Position numbers and translations under genes: made by a program | Shown: positions 1 through 7,700 of the stretch, one piece after another | Numbering within the stretch: position 1 is the first letter of the stretch | Layout: every line of letters begins with the position of its first letter | Assembly (NCBI GenBank): GCA_002900555.1 | Contig: MUGD01000056.1 | Coordinates: 1 to 16,927 of the forward strand | Source: Thermoplasmata archaeon M9B2D | Lineage (GTDB): Archaea; Thermoplasmatota; E2; DHVEG-1 | Direction of reading: 5' to 3' | DNA: 16,927 bases | The notes under the pieces: generated by a model | Seen by the model: the letters and a program-made list of their open reading frames with translations, nothing else | Told to the model about the DNA's origin: nothing | The model's database searches: none

Positions 1-300
1 CTGACCAAATATGGATCAACTGGTGTACAGCGATGTATTGATGAAGCAGTCCGGATGCTTGACCTCATCGTCGTGTACCCTGTCGAAGATGAACATCACC
101 TAACAGATAAAGAAGGACGGATACTTCCTGATGCGCATTTAGTCCCCCGGGGATCAACTGCAAAAGATCTTGCGTACAAGGTCCATACAGAATTAGGAGA
201 TCATTTCATTCGCGCTATCGATGCACGTACCCATCGGGTTATTGGTGCAGATCATCCACTAAAAGATGGGGATATCATTAGCATCATCGCAGATGTATAA
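1..300 (+). CDS. ychF: YchF/Obg-like translation-associated GTPase, C-terminal part (TGS domain)
   Basis: The window opens inside this gene; the frame is open from base 1 to the TAA at 298-300, leaving about 99 C-terminal residues. The visible part begins [17 protein letters not shown] and runs into a TGS domain with [49 protein letters not shown] and a final IISIIADV. This is the end of the archaeal YchF/Obg-family P-loop NTPase. Family members bind ribosomes and hydrolyse ATP or GTP; the TGS domain is a small ubiquitin-like beta-grasp RNA/ribosome-contact module. The G domain lies upstream of the window, so catalytic motifs cannot be checked. The ATG at 55 is an internal methionine, not the start. 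The match to the archaeal form is strong by motif memory; other TGS proteins such as DRG GTPases are less likely because of the VYPVEDE and IGADxxLKDGD phrases. Confidence 0.9.
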   Translation: MTKYGSTGVQRCIDEAVRMLDLIVVYPVEDEHHLTDKEGRILPDAHLVPRGSTAKDLAYKVHTELGDHFIRAIDARTHRVIGADHPLKDGDIISIIADV

Positions 301-375
301 GCGTGGTAAGAGGATACCTTGTCGAACATGTAGGTGCATATCAATCTGCAAAGTGAAGGGATAACGAGCTGCCCT

Positions 376-432
376 GTAGCTGCATAGGTAGCTACAAAAC
401 AGCCTTTTATAGTCCTTGGCTGTTGCTTTTTT
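376..432 (+). terminator. Two consecutive hairpins ending in a T6 run downstream of ychF
   Basis: Seen in sequence: GTAGCT (376-381) pairs with AGCTAC (390-395) over an 8-nt loop. Two bases later AACAGCC (398-404) pairs with GGCTGTT (418-424) over a 13-nt loop and is followed by GC and T6 (427-432). The second stem plus T-run looks like an intrinsic terminator for ychF. Archaeal polymerase stops mainly on the T-tract, so the stems may instead be a structured leader for the gene starting at 475. No tRNA-like T-arm or other RNA family was recognised here. A sequence-based call only. Confidence 0.45.
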
Positions 433-461
433 GGGATCACTTAACAAAAATAATCTTCACT

Positions 462-467
462 AGGAGG
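462..467 (+). promoter_or_regulatory. Strong ribosome binding site that selects the GTG start at 475
   Basis: AGGAGG at 462-467 lies 7 nt before GTG at 475. It is among the best Shine-Dalgarno matches in the window. It favours the GTG start over the internal ATG at 724, which has only a weak GAGG-like match upstream. Confidence 0.6.
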
Positions 468-474
468 AAGAACG

Positions 475-984
475 GTGTCGATAAGAAAAATCAGCAATAA
501 AAAACTCTCACGAAATTTAAAGACAAAAAATGCCCCTCTACGGGTGCTTCCGTTAGCGCCCCTTCCTATACGACACCCTGTCAAACAAAATCAAAAAAAA
601 CAACTGATAGAGGAAACCAGTTTTCGAGTCCGTTCTCTATCAACATTACAGCATGTAGTCGTAAAAGTATTAACAAGAACAAGGAAAACACTGATAAAAC
701 CTGGAAGAAGAGGACCTATCACCATGAAACCATTTCTTAGGTTTCACTTCGCTATGAATACATTTCGTTGGATCTTGCTTCTCATCGGTCTTTATCTTGC
801 CGCTGGAACAGCTGTTATGATGATTCAACAAGGAACCGAATCATTGAAAAACATCGTCATCTACAGCATTATGGGGTTCTTCACATTCTTCATGGGATAT
901 CTTGGTTGGATCCTTGCACGCGATGTTCTTCTGATGGTTTCCAGCAGGAAAACCACTAGGAATGAGATTGACGTAGAAACCTAG
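475..984 (+). CDS. Small two-helix membrane protein with a basic N-terminal extension, function unknown
   Basis: Not recognised as a known family. The 169-residue product has two parts. Residues 1-83 are strongly basic, without an obvious fold, and contain a proline-rich stretch around 21-35. Residues 84-169 contain two hydrophobic segments at about 98-117 (ILLLIGLYLAAGTAVMMI) and 126-147 (NIVIYSIMGFFTFFMGYLGW), with a charged tail. The GTG start is chosen because AGGAGG sits 7 nt upstream; a start at ATG 724 would leave only the membrane part (86 aa) and cannot be excluded. The gene lies 174 bp after ychF on the same strand and ends before T-rich DNA that precedes the next gene. The hairpin topology with a basic cytosolic arm could suit a nucleic-acid or ribosome-contacting membrane protein, but nothing in the sequence proves it. 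Confidence 0.65.
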   Translation: MSIRKISNKKLSRNLKTKNAPLRVLPLAPLPIRHPVKQNQKKQLIEETSFRVRSLSTLQHVVVKVLTRTRKTLIKPGRRGPITMKPFLRFHFAMNTFRWILLLIGLYLAAGTAVMMIQQGTESLKNIVIYSIMGFFTFFMGYLGWILARDVLLMVSSRKTTRNEIDVET

Positions 985-1004
985 GTTGTAACTCGTACTC
1001 TATC

Positions 1005-1013
1005 TTTTTATAT
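1005..1013 (+). promoter_or_regulatory. TATA-like box for the TatD-related gene
   Basis: TTTTTATAT at 1005-1013 would place transcription start near 1036, giving a leader of roughly 12 nt that still contains the GAGGT ribosome binding site at 1037-1041. Inferred from the usual archaeal spacing of about 25 bp between TATA centre and start. Confidence 0.35.
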
Positions 1014-1018
1014 CCTTC

Positions 1019-1036
1019 TTTTTTTATTGTTTTTTT
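1019..1036 (+). terminator. Twin T-tracts after the membrane protein gene
   Basis: Two T7 runs (1019-1025 and 1030-1036) separated by ATTG lie 34-52 nt after the stop at 984. Such oligo-T stretches are the main archaeal termination signal. They overlap the proposed promoter of the next gene, so one function may exclude the other. Confidence 0.35.
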
Positions 1037-1048
1037 GAGGTATGTCTC

Positions 1049-1882
1049 ATGATCTTCTTTGATAACCATCTTCACCTTCGAAGAGAGGGGAGATTTCTGG
1101 ATGCTGCTCGGGAGTTTCATAACGCTGGTGGAACCCATTTCATCCTCTGTCAATACCCCATGACCGAGATGGTCCTAAAAGAGAAAAGCTACCAGTCTTG
1201 CTATCAAGAAACGATCCGAATGGCAGAGGAGATACGCGGTTCTGTTGGAATCGGGGTGTTTGTCGTCGTCGGTCCGTACCCAGTCGATTTTCTACATTTG
1301 CAAGAACAATTCGGAAGAGAAGATGCGCTTACGATTATGAAAAAGGGTATGGACGAGGCGGCGAGGTTATGCAAAGAACACAAATGCATTGCTATTGGTG
1401 AGATTGGAAGACCACATTTTATGGTTAGCCAGCAGATCGTTCAAGACTCAAATGACATTCTATTGTATGGAATGCAGAAAGCCAAGGACGCTGGAGTACC
1501 AGTGGTGCTTCATACAGAAAGTACGACACCGATGCGATGCAAAGAGTTTGTTGAAATGGGAGGGAAGGTGGGTTTGAAACCAGAAAAAATAGTCAAACAT
1601 TTTGCACCACCTCTTGTTACTCCTGATGAGAATTTTGGTCTGATGCCATCTGTCCTGGCAAACAAAAAAAACATCGTGGAAGCATTGGGGAAAGGCACAC
1701 GGTTTTTCATGGAGACGGACTATATAGATGACCTGCGACGTCCCGGTGCCGTGCTCGCACCAAAGACGGTTCCTAGACTTACAAAAAGACTCATAGAAGA
1801 AAACATTATGTCAGCACAACAAGCCCACGCCATCCATGTAGAAAATCCAAAGGCCGTCTATGGTATCGAACTTGAAATGTAA
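1049..1882 (+). CDS. TatD-related TIM-barrel metal-dependent hydrolase (COG1099-like)
   Basis: The 277-residue product has the metal-ligand pattern of the TatD/amidohydrolase TIM-barrel group. H7 and H9 lie in DNHLHL, E118 in IGEIGRPH (with H123), H155 in VVLHTES, H184 in IVKHFAPP and D224 in METDYIDD. The archaeal proteins closest by memory are annotated as predicted metal-dependent hydrolases (COG1099). They are related to TatD DNases, but the substrate is not established. No signal peptide or membrane segment is seen, so it is probably cytosolic. The ATG at 1049 follows GAGGT (1037-1041) by 7 nt. An ATG at 1042 is out of frame and stops after six codons. Neighbours are transcribed the same way, but spacers of 64 and 59 bp with TATA-like boxes suggest a separate transcript. 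Family assignment is firm; the exact reaction is unknown. Confidence 0.88.
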   Translation: MIFFDNHLHLRREGRFLDAAREFHNAGGTHFILCQYPMTEMVLKEKSYQSCYQETIRMAEEIRGSVGIGVFVVVGPYPVDFLHLQEQFGREDALTIMKKGMDEAARLCKEHKCIAIGEIGRPHFMVSQQIVQDSNDILLYGMQKAKDAGVPVVLHTESTTPMRCKEFVEMGGKVGLKPEKIVKHFAPPLVTPDENFGLMPSVLANKKNIVEALGKGTRFFMETDYIDDLRRPGAVLAPKTVPRLTKRLIEENIMSAQQAHAIHVENPKAVYGIELEM

Positions 1883-1891
1883 AACTAATAA

Positions 1892-1905
1892 TTAAACCTA
1901 TAAAG
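1892..1905 (+). promoter_or_regulatory. BRE/TATA-like promoter for the thpR-PAP2-cca operon
   Basis: TTAAACCTATAAAG spans 1892-1905: an A-rich BRE-like segment, then CTATAAAG at 1898-1905. The expected start would lie near 1927, giving a leader of about 15 nt before the ATG at 1942 that includes AGAGG at 1932-1936. Position and spacing fit an archaeal promoter; not tested. Confidence 0.45.
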
Positions 1906-1941
1906 AGGTAAACGATGTATTGAACTAGAGTAGAGGATGCT

Positions 1942-2496
1942 ATGTCACTCTTTAGAGGATTTATTGCAATAGACATCACAGCGACATCAGAACTACTCAG
2001 ATTTGAAAAAGAAATACGAAACACTGGAGCGGATGTCAAGCTTGTCGAACCAATAAACATTCACATCACGTTAAAATTCCTGGGAGATACCGACGAAACA
2101 TCTATCGACGCCATCGAACAGAGCATGAAAGAATCAGTCAAAGACATCAAGCCGTTTCCCATCACGCTTAGAGGAACAGGTGTGTTTCCCAATAAAAACT
2201 ATATAAAAGTACTCTGGATCGGGATCATTGATCCCGGTGCTATTGAAACAATAGCACATGCTATCGACAATTCACTTTCATTATTGGGATTTCATAAGGA
2301 AAAAAGAGGGTTTTCTCCGCATCTAACCATCGGTCGTGTGAAAACAGCAAGAAACAAACAACAACTTCTCGGGGTAGTAGAACGCTACAGCAAAGAAGAA
2401 TTCGCTGTTCACCAGGTACAATCAATTGTTCTTAAAAAAAGCGAACTCACTCCGAAAGGACCGATCTATACCACAGTTCGAGAAGTATTCCTATGA
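1942..2496 (+). CDS. thpR: RNA 2',3'-cyclic phosphodiesterase (2'-5' RNA ligase family, ThpR)
   Basis: The 184-residue length is typical of the 2H phosphoesterase ThpR/LigT family. Both catalytic HxTx motifs are present: H41-I-T43 in NIHITLKFLGD and H127-L-T129 in FSPHLTIGRVK. The usual N-terminal FRGFIAIDI strand and a C-terminal strand pair with LKKSELTPKGPIYTTV are also there. Family members open 2',3'-cyclic phosphates on RNA ends to 2'-phosphates and can join tRNA half-molecules through 2'-5' linkages in vitro; they are soluble. The ATG at 1942 follows AGAGG by 5 nt. It is the first gene of a run continuing with a PAP2 protein and the CCA-adding enzyme. Linkage of thpR to cca is a known archaeal arrangement and fits a shared role at RNA 3' ends. 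No missing residues were seen. Confidence 0.95.
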   Translation: MSLFRGFIAIDITATSELLRFEKEIRNTGADVKLVEPINIHITLKFLGDTDETSIDAIEQSMKESVKDIKPFPITLRGTGVFPNKNYIKVLWIGIIDPGAIETIAHAIDNSLSLLGFHKEKRGFSPHLTIGRVKTARNKQQLLGVVERYSKEEFAVHQVQSIVLKKSELTPKGPIYTTVREVFL

Positions 2497-2526
2497 GGTG
2501 GTGATGGAATCATAGACTCCGCGCTT

Positions 2527-3288
2527 ATGATTTTAATAGGACTCAACATCCTCCTATTCATTGTCGCAGTATTGTTGATTGTCCCAAAAAATTGCTGGAA
2601 AAAAGGAGTTGGAGATTACAAAAGAATTCTTTGCTATCATGCCCGTTATGTTACCCTTATTATTATCGTTGCGATTGTTCACCTTCTAGAGGTAAATTTC
2701 ATCGATTCATATACCACAACACTCGTTGGGACTGACTTTACCGCAGCCATCCAATTTATTGAAAATGGAGTTGTGGCTTGGTTCTCACACCACTGGACTC
2801 CCCTCCTTTTATATTTCTTTGTCTTCATCTACATCGGCTTGTACCCTTTTCTGCTGTGGTTCTCACTTATCTATTTTATCATTACCGATGAAACGAAAGC
2901 AATAAAAACATTCAGCCATGCACTCGTAATCATTTATGCGATCGCTGTACCATTTTATCTGTTTCTCCCCATTACAAACGTGTATACACACTACGGGTTA
3001 ACCTCGGCGTTAGATTCAGTCATCCCTGGTATTGAACAGTTCTTTTATGCGACAACAACAAGCAACAATTGTTTTCCTTCCCTACATGTCACGATATCAC
3101 TACTCATCGCAAAAACGGCATCGCTAACCAACAACAAAAGATTCATCTACCTTACATACTTCTGTGCCATTAGCGTAATCTGTTCAGTTATCTATTTAGC
3201 TATTCATTGGATAACTGATGTTATCGGTGGGGTACTCCTCGCTTTCGGGGTATTCTTTCTCAGCCAACACTTCATAAAGGGGACATAA
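2527..3288 (+). CDS. PAP2-family integral membrane phosphatase (AUR1/inositol-phosphotransferase-like subgroup)
   Basis: The 253-residue product has about six hydrophobic segments (roughly 2-20, 41-57, 93-118, 131-148, 206-226 and 229-247). Catalytic PAP2 motifs sit near the C-terminus: NCFPSLHV (PSLH at 184-187) and the H227...D231 pair in YLAIHWITDVIGG. The Arg of the classical SRxxxxxHxxxD motif is absent; the HWxxDVxGG form resembles the PAP2_3/AUR1-like subgroup that acts on lipid phosphates or transfers lipid head groups. The likely role is lipid phosphate hydrolysis or transfer at the membrane. The start is uncertain: ATG 2527 has no close ribosome binding site, while GAGGTG (2495-2500) overlaps the thpR stop and precedes a three-codon ORF. 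The gene ends exactly where cca begins, so the two are probably cotranslated. Substrate unknown. Confidence 0.85.
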   Translation: MILIGLNILLFIVAVLLIVPKNCWKKGVGDYKRILCYHARYVTLIIIVAIVHLLEVNFIDSYTTTLVGTDFTAAIQFIENGVVAWFSHHWTPLLLYFFVFIYIGLYPFLLWFSLIYFIITDETKAIKTFSHALVIIYAIAVPFYLFLPITNVYTHYGLTSALDSVIPGIEQFFYATTTSNNCFPSLHVTISLLIAKTASLTNNKRFIYLTYFCAISVICSVIYLAIHWITDVIGGVLLAFGVFFLSQHFIKGT

Positions 3289-4647
3289 ATGATTCCAGAA
3301 TCAAAACAAATTGAGACCATCGTCATAAAAAAAATTACACCCACGCAAAAAGAAAAAAAACAGATACAGGACATCATAAAATCTCTGAAAGAAAAAGTAA
3401 AGAAAGAAATAAACAAAACTAAGATACCAATAACCATTGAACTTGTTGGCTCCACTGCAAAAGACACGTACATACGGACCTCTGTTGACATCGACCTGTT
3501 TCTTCTTTTTCCACCTTCAGTCCCACGAGAAATATTACAAAAGAAGGGATTAGCAATTGGACGGGCAATCCTTGAAAACCAGGAAGAATGTTTCGCAGAA
3601 CACCCGTATATTCGTGGTACGTTTCAGGGATACAAAACCGAACTTGTTCCTTGCTATAAAATAGAAGACGCATCACAGAAACTCTCTGCAGTTGACCGTA
3701 CACCATTCCATACGAAATACATACAAGACCATCTCAAACAATCACAGAAAAAAGAGGTACGGCTTTTCAAACAATTCCTCAAAGGCATAAATTGCTATGG
3801 AGCAGAAGCAGAAATCGAAGGATTCTCAGGATATCTCTGTGAAATCATAATTCTAAAATACGGGACGTTCCAACATAGCATCGAACAGGCAGCCCAATGG
3901 AGTTACGGAGAAAAACTTGCATTACAACCGGGAACATACCCTGATTTTCCAACCCCTTTGACCTTTATAGACCCAGTAGATTCAGAACGGAACGTCGCAT
4001 CCGCTCTCTCCAAAGAAAAATTCAAGGTGTTCAAAAAAGCATGTACAGACTATCAGAATCAACCACGCCTTACCTTCTTCTTCCCTAAGAAGATTAAACC
4101 GTGGTCGATTGATAAAATAAAAAAAGAGCTTGATGCAACCAACGTCATCGGAGTGAAAATTCAAAAACCAGCAATCATTCCTGAAAACCTGTATCCGCAG
4201 ATACGAAAAGCAATGCGAGCAATACGAGACCTCTGTAACCACCATGGCTTTACCATTAAAAATGCTACCTTTACCGTTGAAAAGAAAAATGTGTACATTA
4301 TCCTTTTTCCATCAACAAAAACATTATCCAAAACAATCCTTCATCTAGGACCACCTGCATCATTAAAAAAAAATGCTGATGAATTTATAAAAAAGTGGCA
4401 GGACCACCCAAGAACAACACAAATACCATTTCAGAGAGATGGGCGATTATACGTTGAAATAGAACGTGAGTACACAGAAATTCGAAATTTGTTAGAAGAT
4501 AAAATTAGGCGATTAAGTCTTGGGAGAAATATGGATAGTGAAACAGCAAAAAAGTTAACCGTACTCGAAAAAAACGATTTACTCACAGAAAACCTCCGTA
4601 TCTTTTGGACGGATTTCCTGGACCCACGGATGTCCTGGGAAAGATAA
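3289..4647 (+). CDS. cca: CCA-adding enzyme (archaeal class I tRNA nucleotidyltransferase)
   Basis: The 452-residue product has the normal length and order of the archaeal class I enzyme. The nucleotidyltransferase head carries ELVGSTAKDTYIRTSVDIDLFLLFP, with G54-S55 and the metal-binding D67 and D69. After this come HPYIRGTFQGYKTELVPCY, the central domain (GFSGYLCEIIILKYGTF, a typical archaeal CCA segment) and a C-terminal tRNA-binding region. The enzyme adds C, C and A to tRNA 3' ends from CTP and ATP in the cytosol. Compared with the A. fulgidus enzyme (catalytic E59, D61 and D110, from memory), the residues here at identical spacing are D67, D69 and E118, so the first and third carboxylates are exchanged. 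The ATG directly follows the PAP2 stop, with AGGGG at about 7 nt inside the upstream gene, implying translational coupling. Confidence 0.95.
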   Translation: MIPESKQIETIVIKKITPTQKEKKQIQDIIKSLKEKVKKEINKTKIPITIELVGSTAKDTYIRTSVDIDLFLLFPPSVPREILQKKGLAIGRAILENQEECFAEHPYIRGTFQGYKTELVPCYKIEDASQKLSAVDRTPFHTKYIQDHLKQSQKKEVRLFKQFLKGINCYGAEAEIEGFSGYLCEIIILKYGTFQHSIEQAAQWSYGEKLALQPGTYPDFPTPLTFIDPVDSERNVASALSKEKFKVFKKACTDYQNQPRLTFFFPKKIKPWSIDKIKKELDATNVIGVKIQKPAIIPENLYPQIRKAMRAIRDLCNHHGFTIKNATFTVEKKNVYIILFPSTKTLSKTILHLGPPASLKKNADEFIKKWQDHPRTTQIPFQRDGRLYVEIEREYTEIRNLLEDKIRRLSLGRNMDSETAKKLTVLEKNDLLTENLRIFWTDFLDPRMSWER

Positions 4648-4680
4648 GATTTCTTCAACGTCTGGATGTCGAATATAGGA

Positions 4681-4690
4681 ATATTTTTAT
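4681..4690 (+). promoter_or_regulatory. TATA-like box for the NosD/PKD surface protein gene
   Basis: ATATTTTTAT at 4681-4690, preceded by GAATATAGGA, is the only TATA-like stretch between cca and the large gene. Normal archaeal spacing would start transcripts near 4711, inside the inverted repeat at 4704-4727, and supports translation from ATG 4737 rather than from the upstream in-frame ATGs at 4605 and 4689. Confidence 0.4.
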
Positions 4691-4703
4691 GATAAAAGAA
4701 GAT

Positions 4704-4727
4704 ATGCATATGCAAGTACATATGCAT
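4704..4727 (+). repeat. Perfect 9-bp inverted repeat at the presumed transcription start of the surface protein gene
   Basis: ATGCATATG (4704-4712), CAAGTA loop (4713-4718), CATATGCAT (4719-4727): the arms are exact reverse complements. The repeat lies 14 bp after the TATA-like box and 9 bp before the ATG at 4737. That position suits either a dimeric repressor operator or a leader-RNA hairpin near the ribosome binding region. The structure is directly visible; the function is inference. Confidence 0.6.
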
Positions 4728-4736
4728 CAGGATGGG

Positions 4737-7700
4737 ATGAGACGTAGGAAGTTGTTAATAGCGATAGTTGTGACAATTCTTTTCACAAGCTGCGTACGCT
4801 TTTTTCCATTAACAGACATCTGTAAAGCAGATATGCCACCAACACTTTACGTTGGTCCTAGTGAAAATTACATTCGTATCCAAGATGCTCTCAACGACGC
4901 GCAGGATGGGTATCGAATTTTTGTTTATAACGGAACATACTACGAGAACCTGGTGATCAACAAACGAATCGATTTATTCGGTGAAGACCGGTATAACACC
5001 ATAATAAATGGAAACAGAGCAAACGTAGTGATAAAAGTAGATAAAAATAATGTAAATATCAGTCATTTTACAATAACAAATGGGAACACGTCAGAGCCAA
5101 GCAGCATTATCCAAATAAACGAAGGAAGTTCAATTATCACCGATAATATAATCTCATACGGACATCATGGAATCCATCTGAATCACTCACATAACCATCT
5201 TATCTACGATAACATCATCCGAAACAATGCGGGTGATGGGATTAGACTAGATCGGTCCTATTTGAATGTGAATATCAGCTATAACACGATTTTGGGAAAT
5301 AAGGATGGCATCTATCTTTATTTCTCTGATGGGAACAATATTTACAACAATAAAATTCAAAATAACAATCGAAGCGGGATTTTCCTTAACAGCAGCTGTA
5401 GGAACAATGTCATCAGAAACAATAACGCATCATTAAATGGTAAACATGGAATCTACCTTAATAATAAAAACTCTGGGTTGGTTCTCGAAAACTGCAGTAG
5501 GACTTTTAATCTCAAGGAAAACACAATTATTGGTAATACCAACAATGGAATGATGATTATTGGTTCGACAAACAACATCAGCAACAACGTTGTCTCGAGA
5601 AACAAAAAAGATGGTATTTACCTTGCTGCCGATGACAATAATACGGTGTATAATAACATCGTTAGTCATAACTTGCTTGCAGGTATCAGGTTCTATAATT
5701 CAACCAATGATTATATTCTCAACAATGAAATCTGCTATAACAAAGAATATGGCGTGTACCTCGATTTTTTCACGAAAAACAACATGATTTACAATAACTA
5801 CTTTCATGACAATTTAATAAATGCGATGGATAAGAGTCTTAATCGCAACAAATGGAATATCACAAAAACAAATGGGATAAATATCATCCAAGGAACAATA
5901 CGCTGTGGTAATTATTGGGATACCTACGATGAGGTTAATGAAGGAGCAAACGATGATGACCTGGATGGAATTGCAGATAGCCCATACACCATCTATGGTG
6001 TGAATACTGATAAAGGAGTGCTTCTTGATACAATACCACCTTATTTTAGCCTCCCAACCATATCTCCAATTTCACAGACGTTAGGTAAGTATACAAACAT
6101 ATCTATCCCTGTGACAGATAATACAAAAATTAAGGAGGTTTTCCTTAACATTATCGGACCGAATGGACAGCTATATAATATCAGCATTACACAAAATAAA
6201 ACAGGAGACACCTACTATTTAAAAAAAACATTTTCGCCAACAGGAATTTATACGTTTTATGTCGCTGCAAGAGATCCACGGAATTGGAACTATTCAAATA
6301 ATTATTCATTTTCAATTCGACCCGGAGAAAAACCAACAATCAAAGATAATTCACCTCAAACAGGTAAACCTTCAAAAGAATTCACGTTTAACGCCACCGT
6401 GACTTCAAAAAATGCCATCGCATCTGACCTTTCTGTCATTGTCCATTGGAGCCATGGAACCATAAAAAATAATACAACAATGACTCTTACAAGTGGCAAT
6501 TATTTCGTTGGAACTGTAACTCTTTCTCATAGTATCGAAAATCTAACCTATCATTTCAATGCAACTGATAAATGGGGAAACAATGTGACTACGGAGATAA
6601 AAAAAATAAAAATTATCGATACAGACCCACCAGTAATACGGATTAACCGTTACGGACCCTCTTTTGAAGATCTACCAAATAGTTATACGTTTGTTGCTAC
6701 GATAACTGACGATTCCATTGTTTCAACAGTTACTATAGAATATTGGTATAATTCTAGTGAGAAGATGAAAACCACCATGGACTCCATGGGTAATGACAAC
6801 TATAAAAAAGTAATTATCTTACAGGAAAAACCATCACGATTGTATTGTATTATCAATGCTACTGATGTTGCAGGCAATATAAAAGATTCGAGAGACCCGG
6901 TAGCACAACACAACGGACCATATAACGGCTTTGTTTTACAGGAAATTACGTTTAATGGATCTAAGAGTTTTGACCTCGATGGGACGATTATGAGGTATAG
7001 ATGGAATTTCGGTGACGGCACGACAGAAGACGGTAGTACAATCACACATACCTACTATTCAAGCGGTAGCTACTCGGTGATATTGACTGTTACTGATGAT
7101 CAAGGGCGAAATGGAACCAGTGAGACACGGGTCACCATCTACCCCTTTTCCCGCCATATCATACCCCTTACCCAACTAGACCTTATCAACAACAGATATA
7201 ACTTAGCACTCACCGAGCCATTCTATTGCTACGACACTGATGGAGATGGAGTCTTTGATACGTTTGTAGACCCATCCCAAACTCTTACTGCAGTTCATGA
7301 TACGCCAGTTGACTTCAATGATGATATTCTGTTTCTGATTTCGATTGGTGATGATTTTGTTCCTGAATTTTTTTGGAGCACAACGACCGATCTTATTTTC
7401 CCAATAGCTCATAGAATCGGTATCGTACAAAGCAGGATAGTCGACGATATAACTGAACAAGCAAAATTATATGTTACTGTTGATAAATATCAGTGGATTT
7501 ACATAGAAATCGATGACCCGTACCCACTTTCCCCGGTCTTCATCACCACGACAGGCAGGGTTATTTCTGATGATAAGATTTGGAGGGAGCATCAAAAAAT
7601 CTATGTGTTTGATGACCCAGAGACGAACTATGAATTTACCTTTTATGATATCTATCCGCCACTTACGGTTTCATTTTCCCCGACTGACGGCGGGATCATC

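Noticed and set aside
301..474. tRNA or known small RNA gene in the spacer after ychF
   Set aside because: No T-arm GGTTCGA-like box, no cloverleaf and no recognised RNA family; only two simple hairpins.
1915..1923. Two-codon ORF ATG TAT TGA preceded by AGAGGT before thpR
   Set aside because: The AGAGGT overlaps the proposed TATA box, so the mini-ORF would lie upstream of the transcription start and is probably not in the mRNA.
4605..4736. Longer starts (ATG 4605 or 4689) for the surface protein
   Set aside because: 4605 lies inside cca, and both would place charged residues ahead of the signal peptide; 4737 fits signal peptide and promoter spacing better. Noted as an alternative only.
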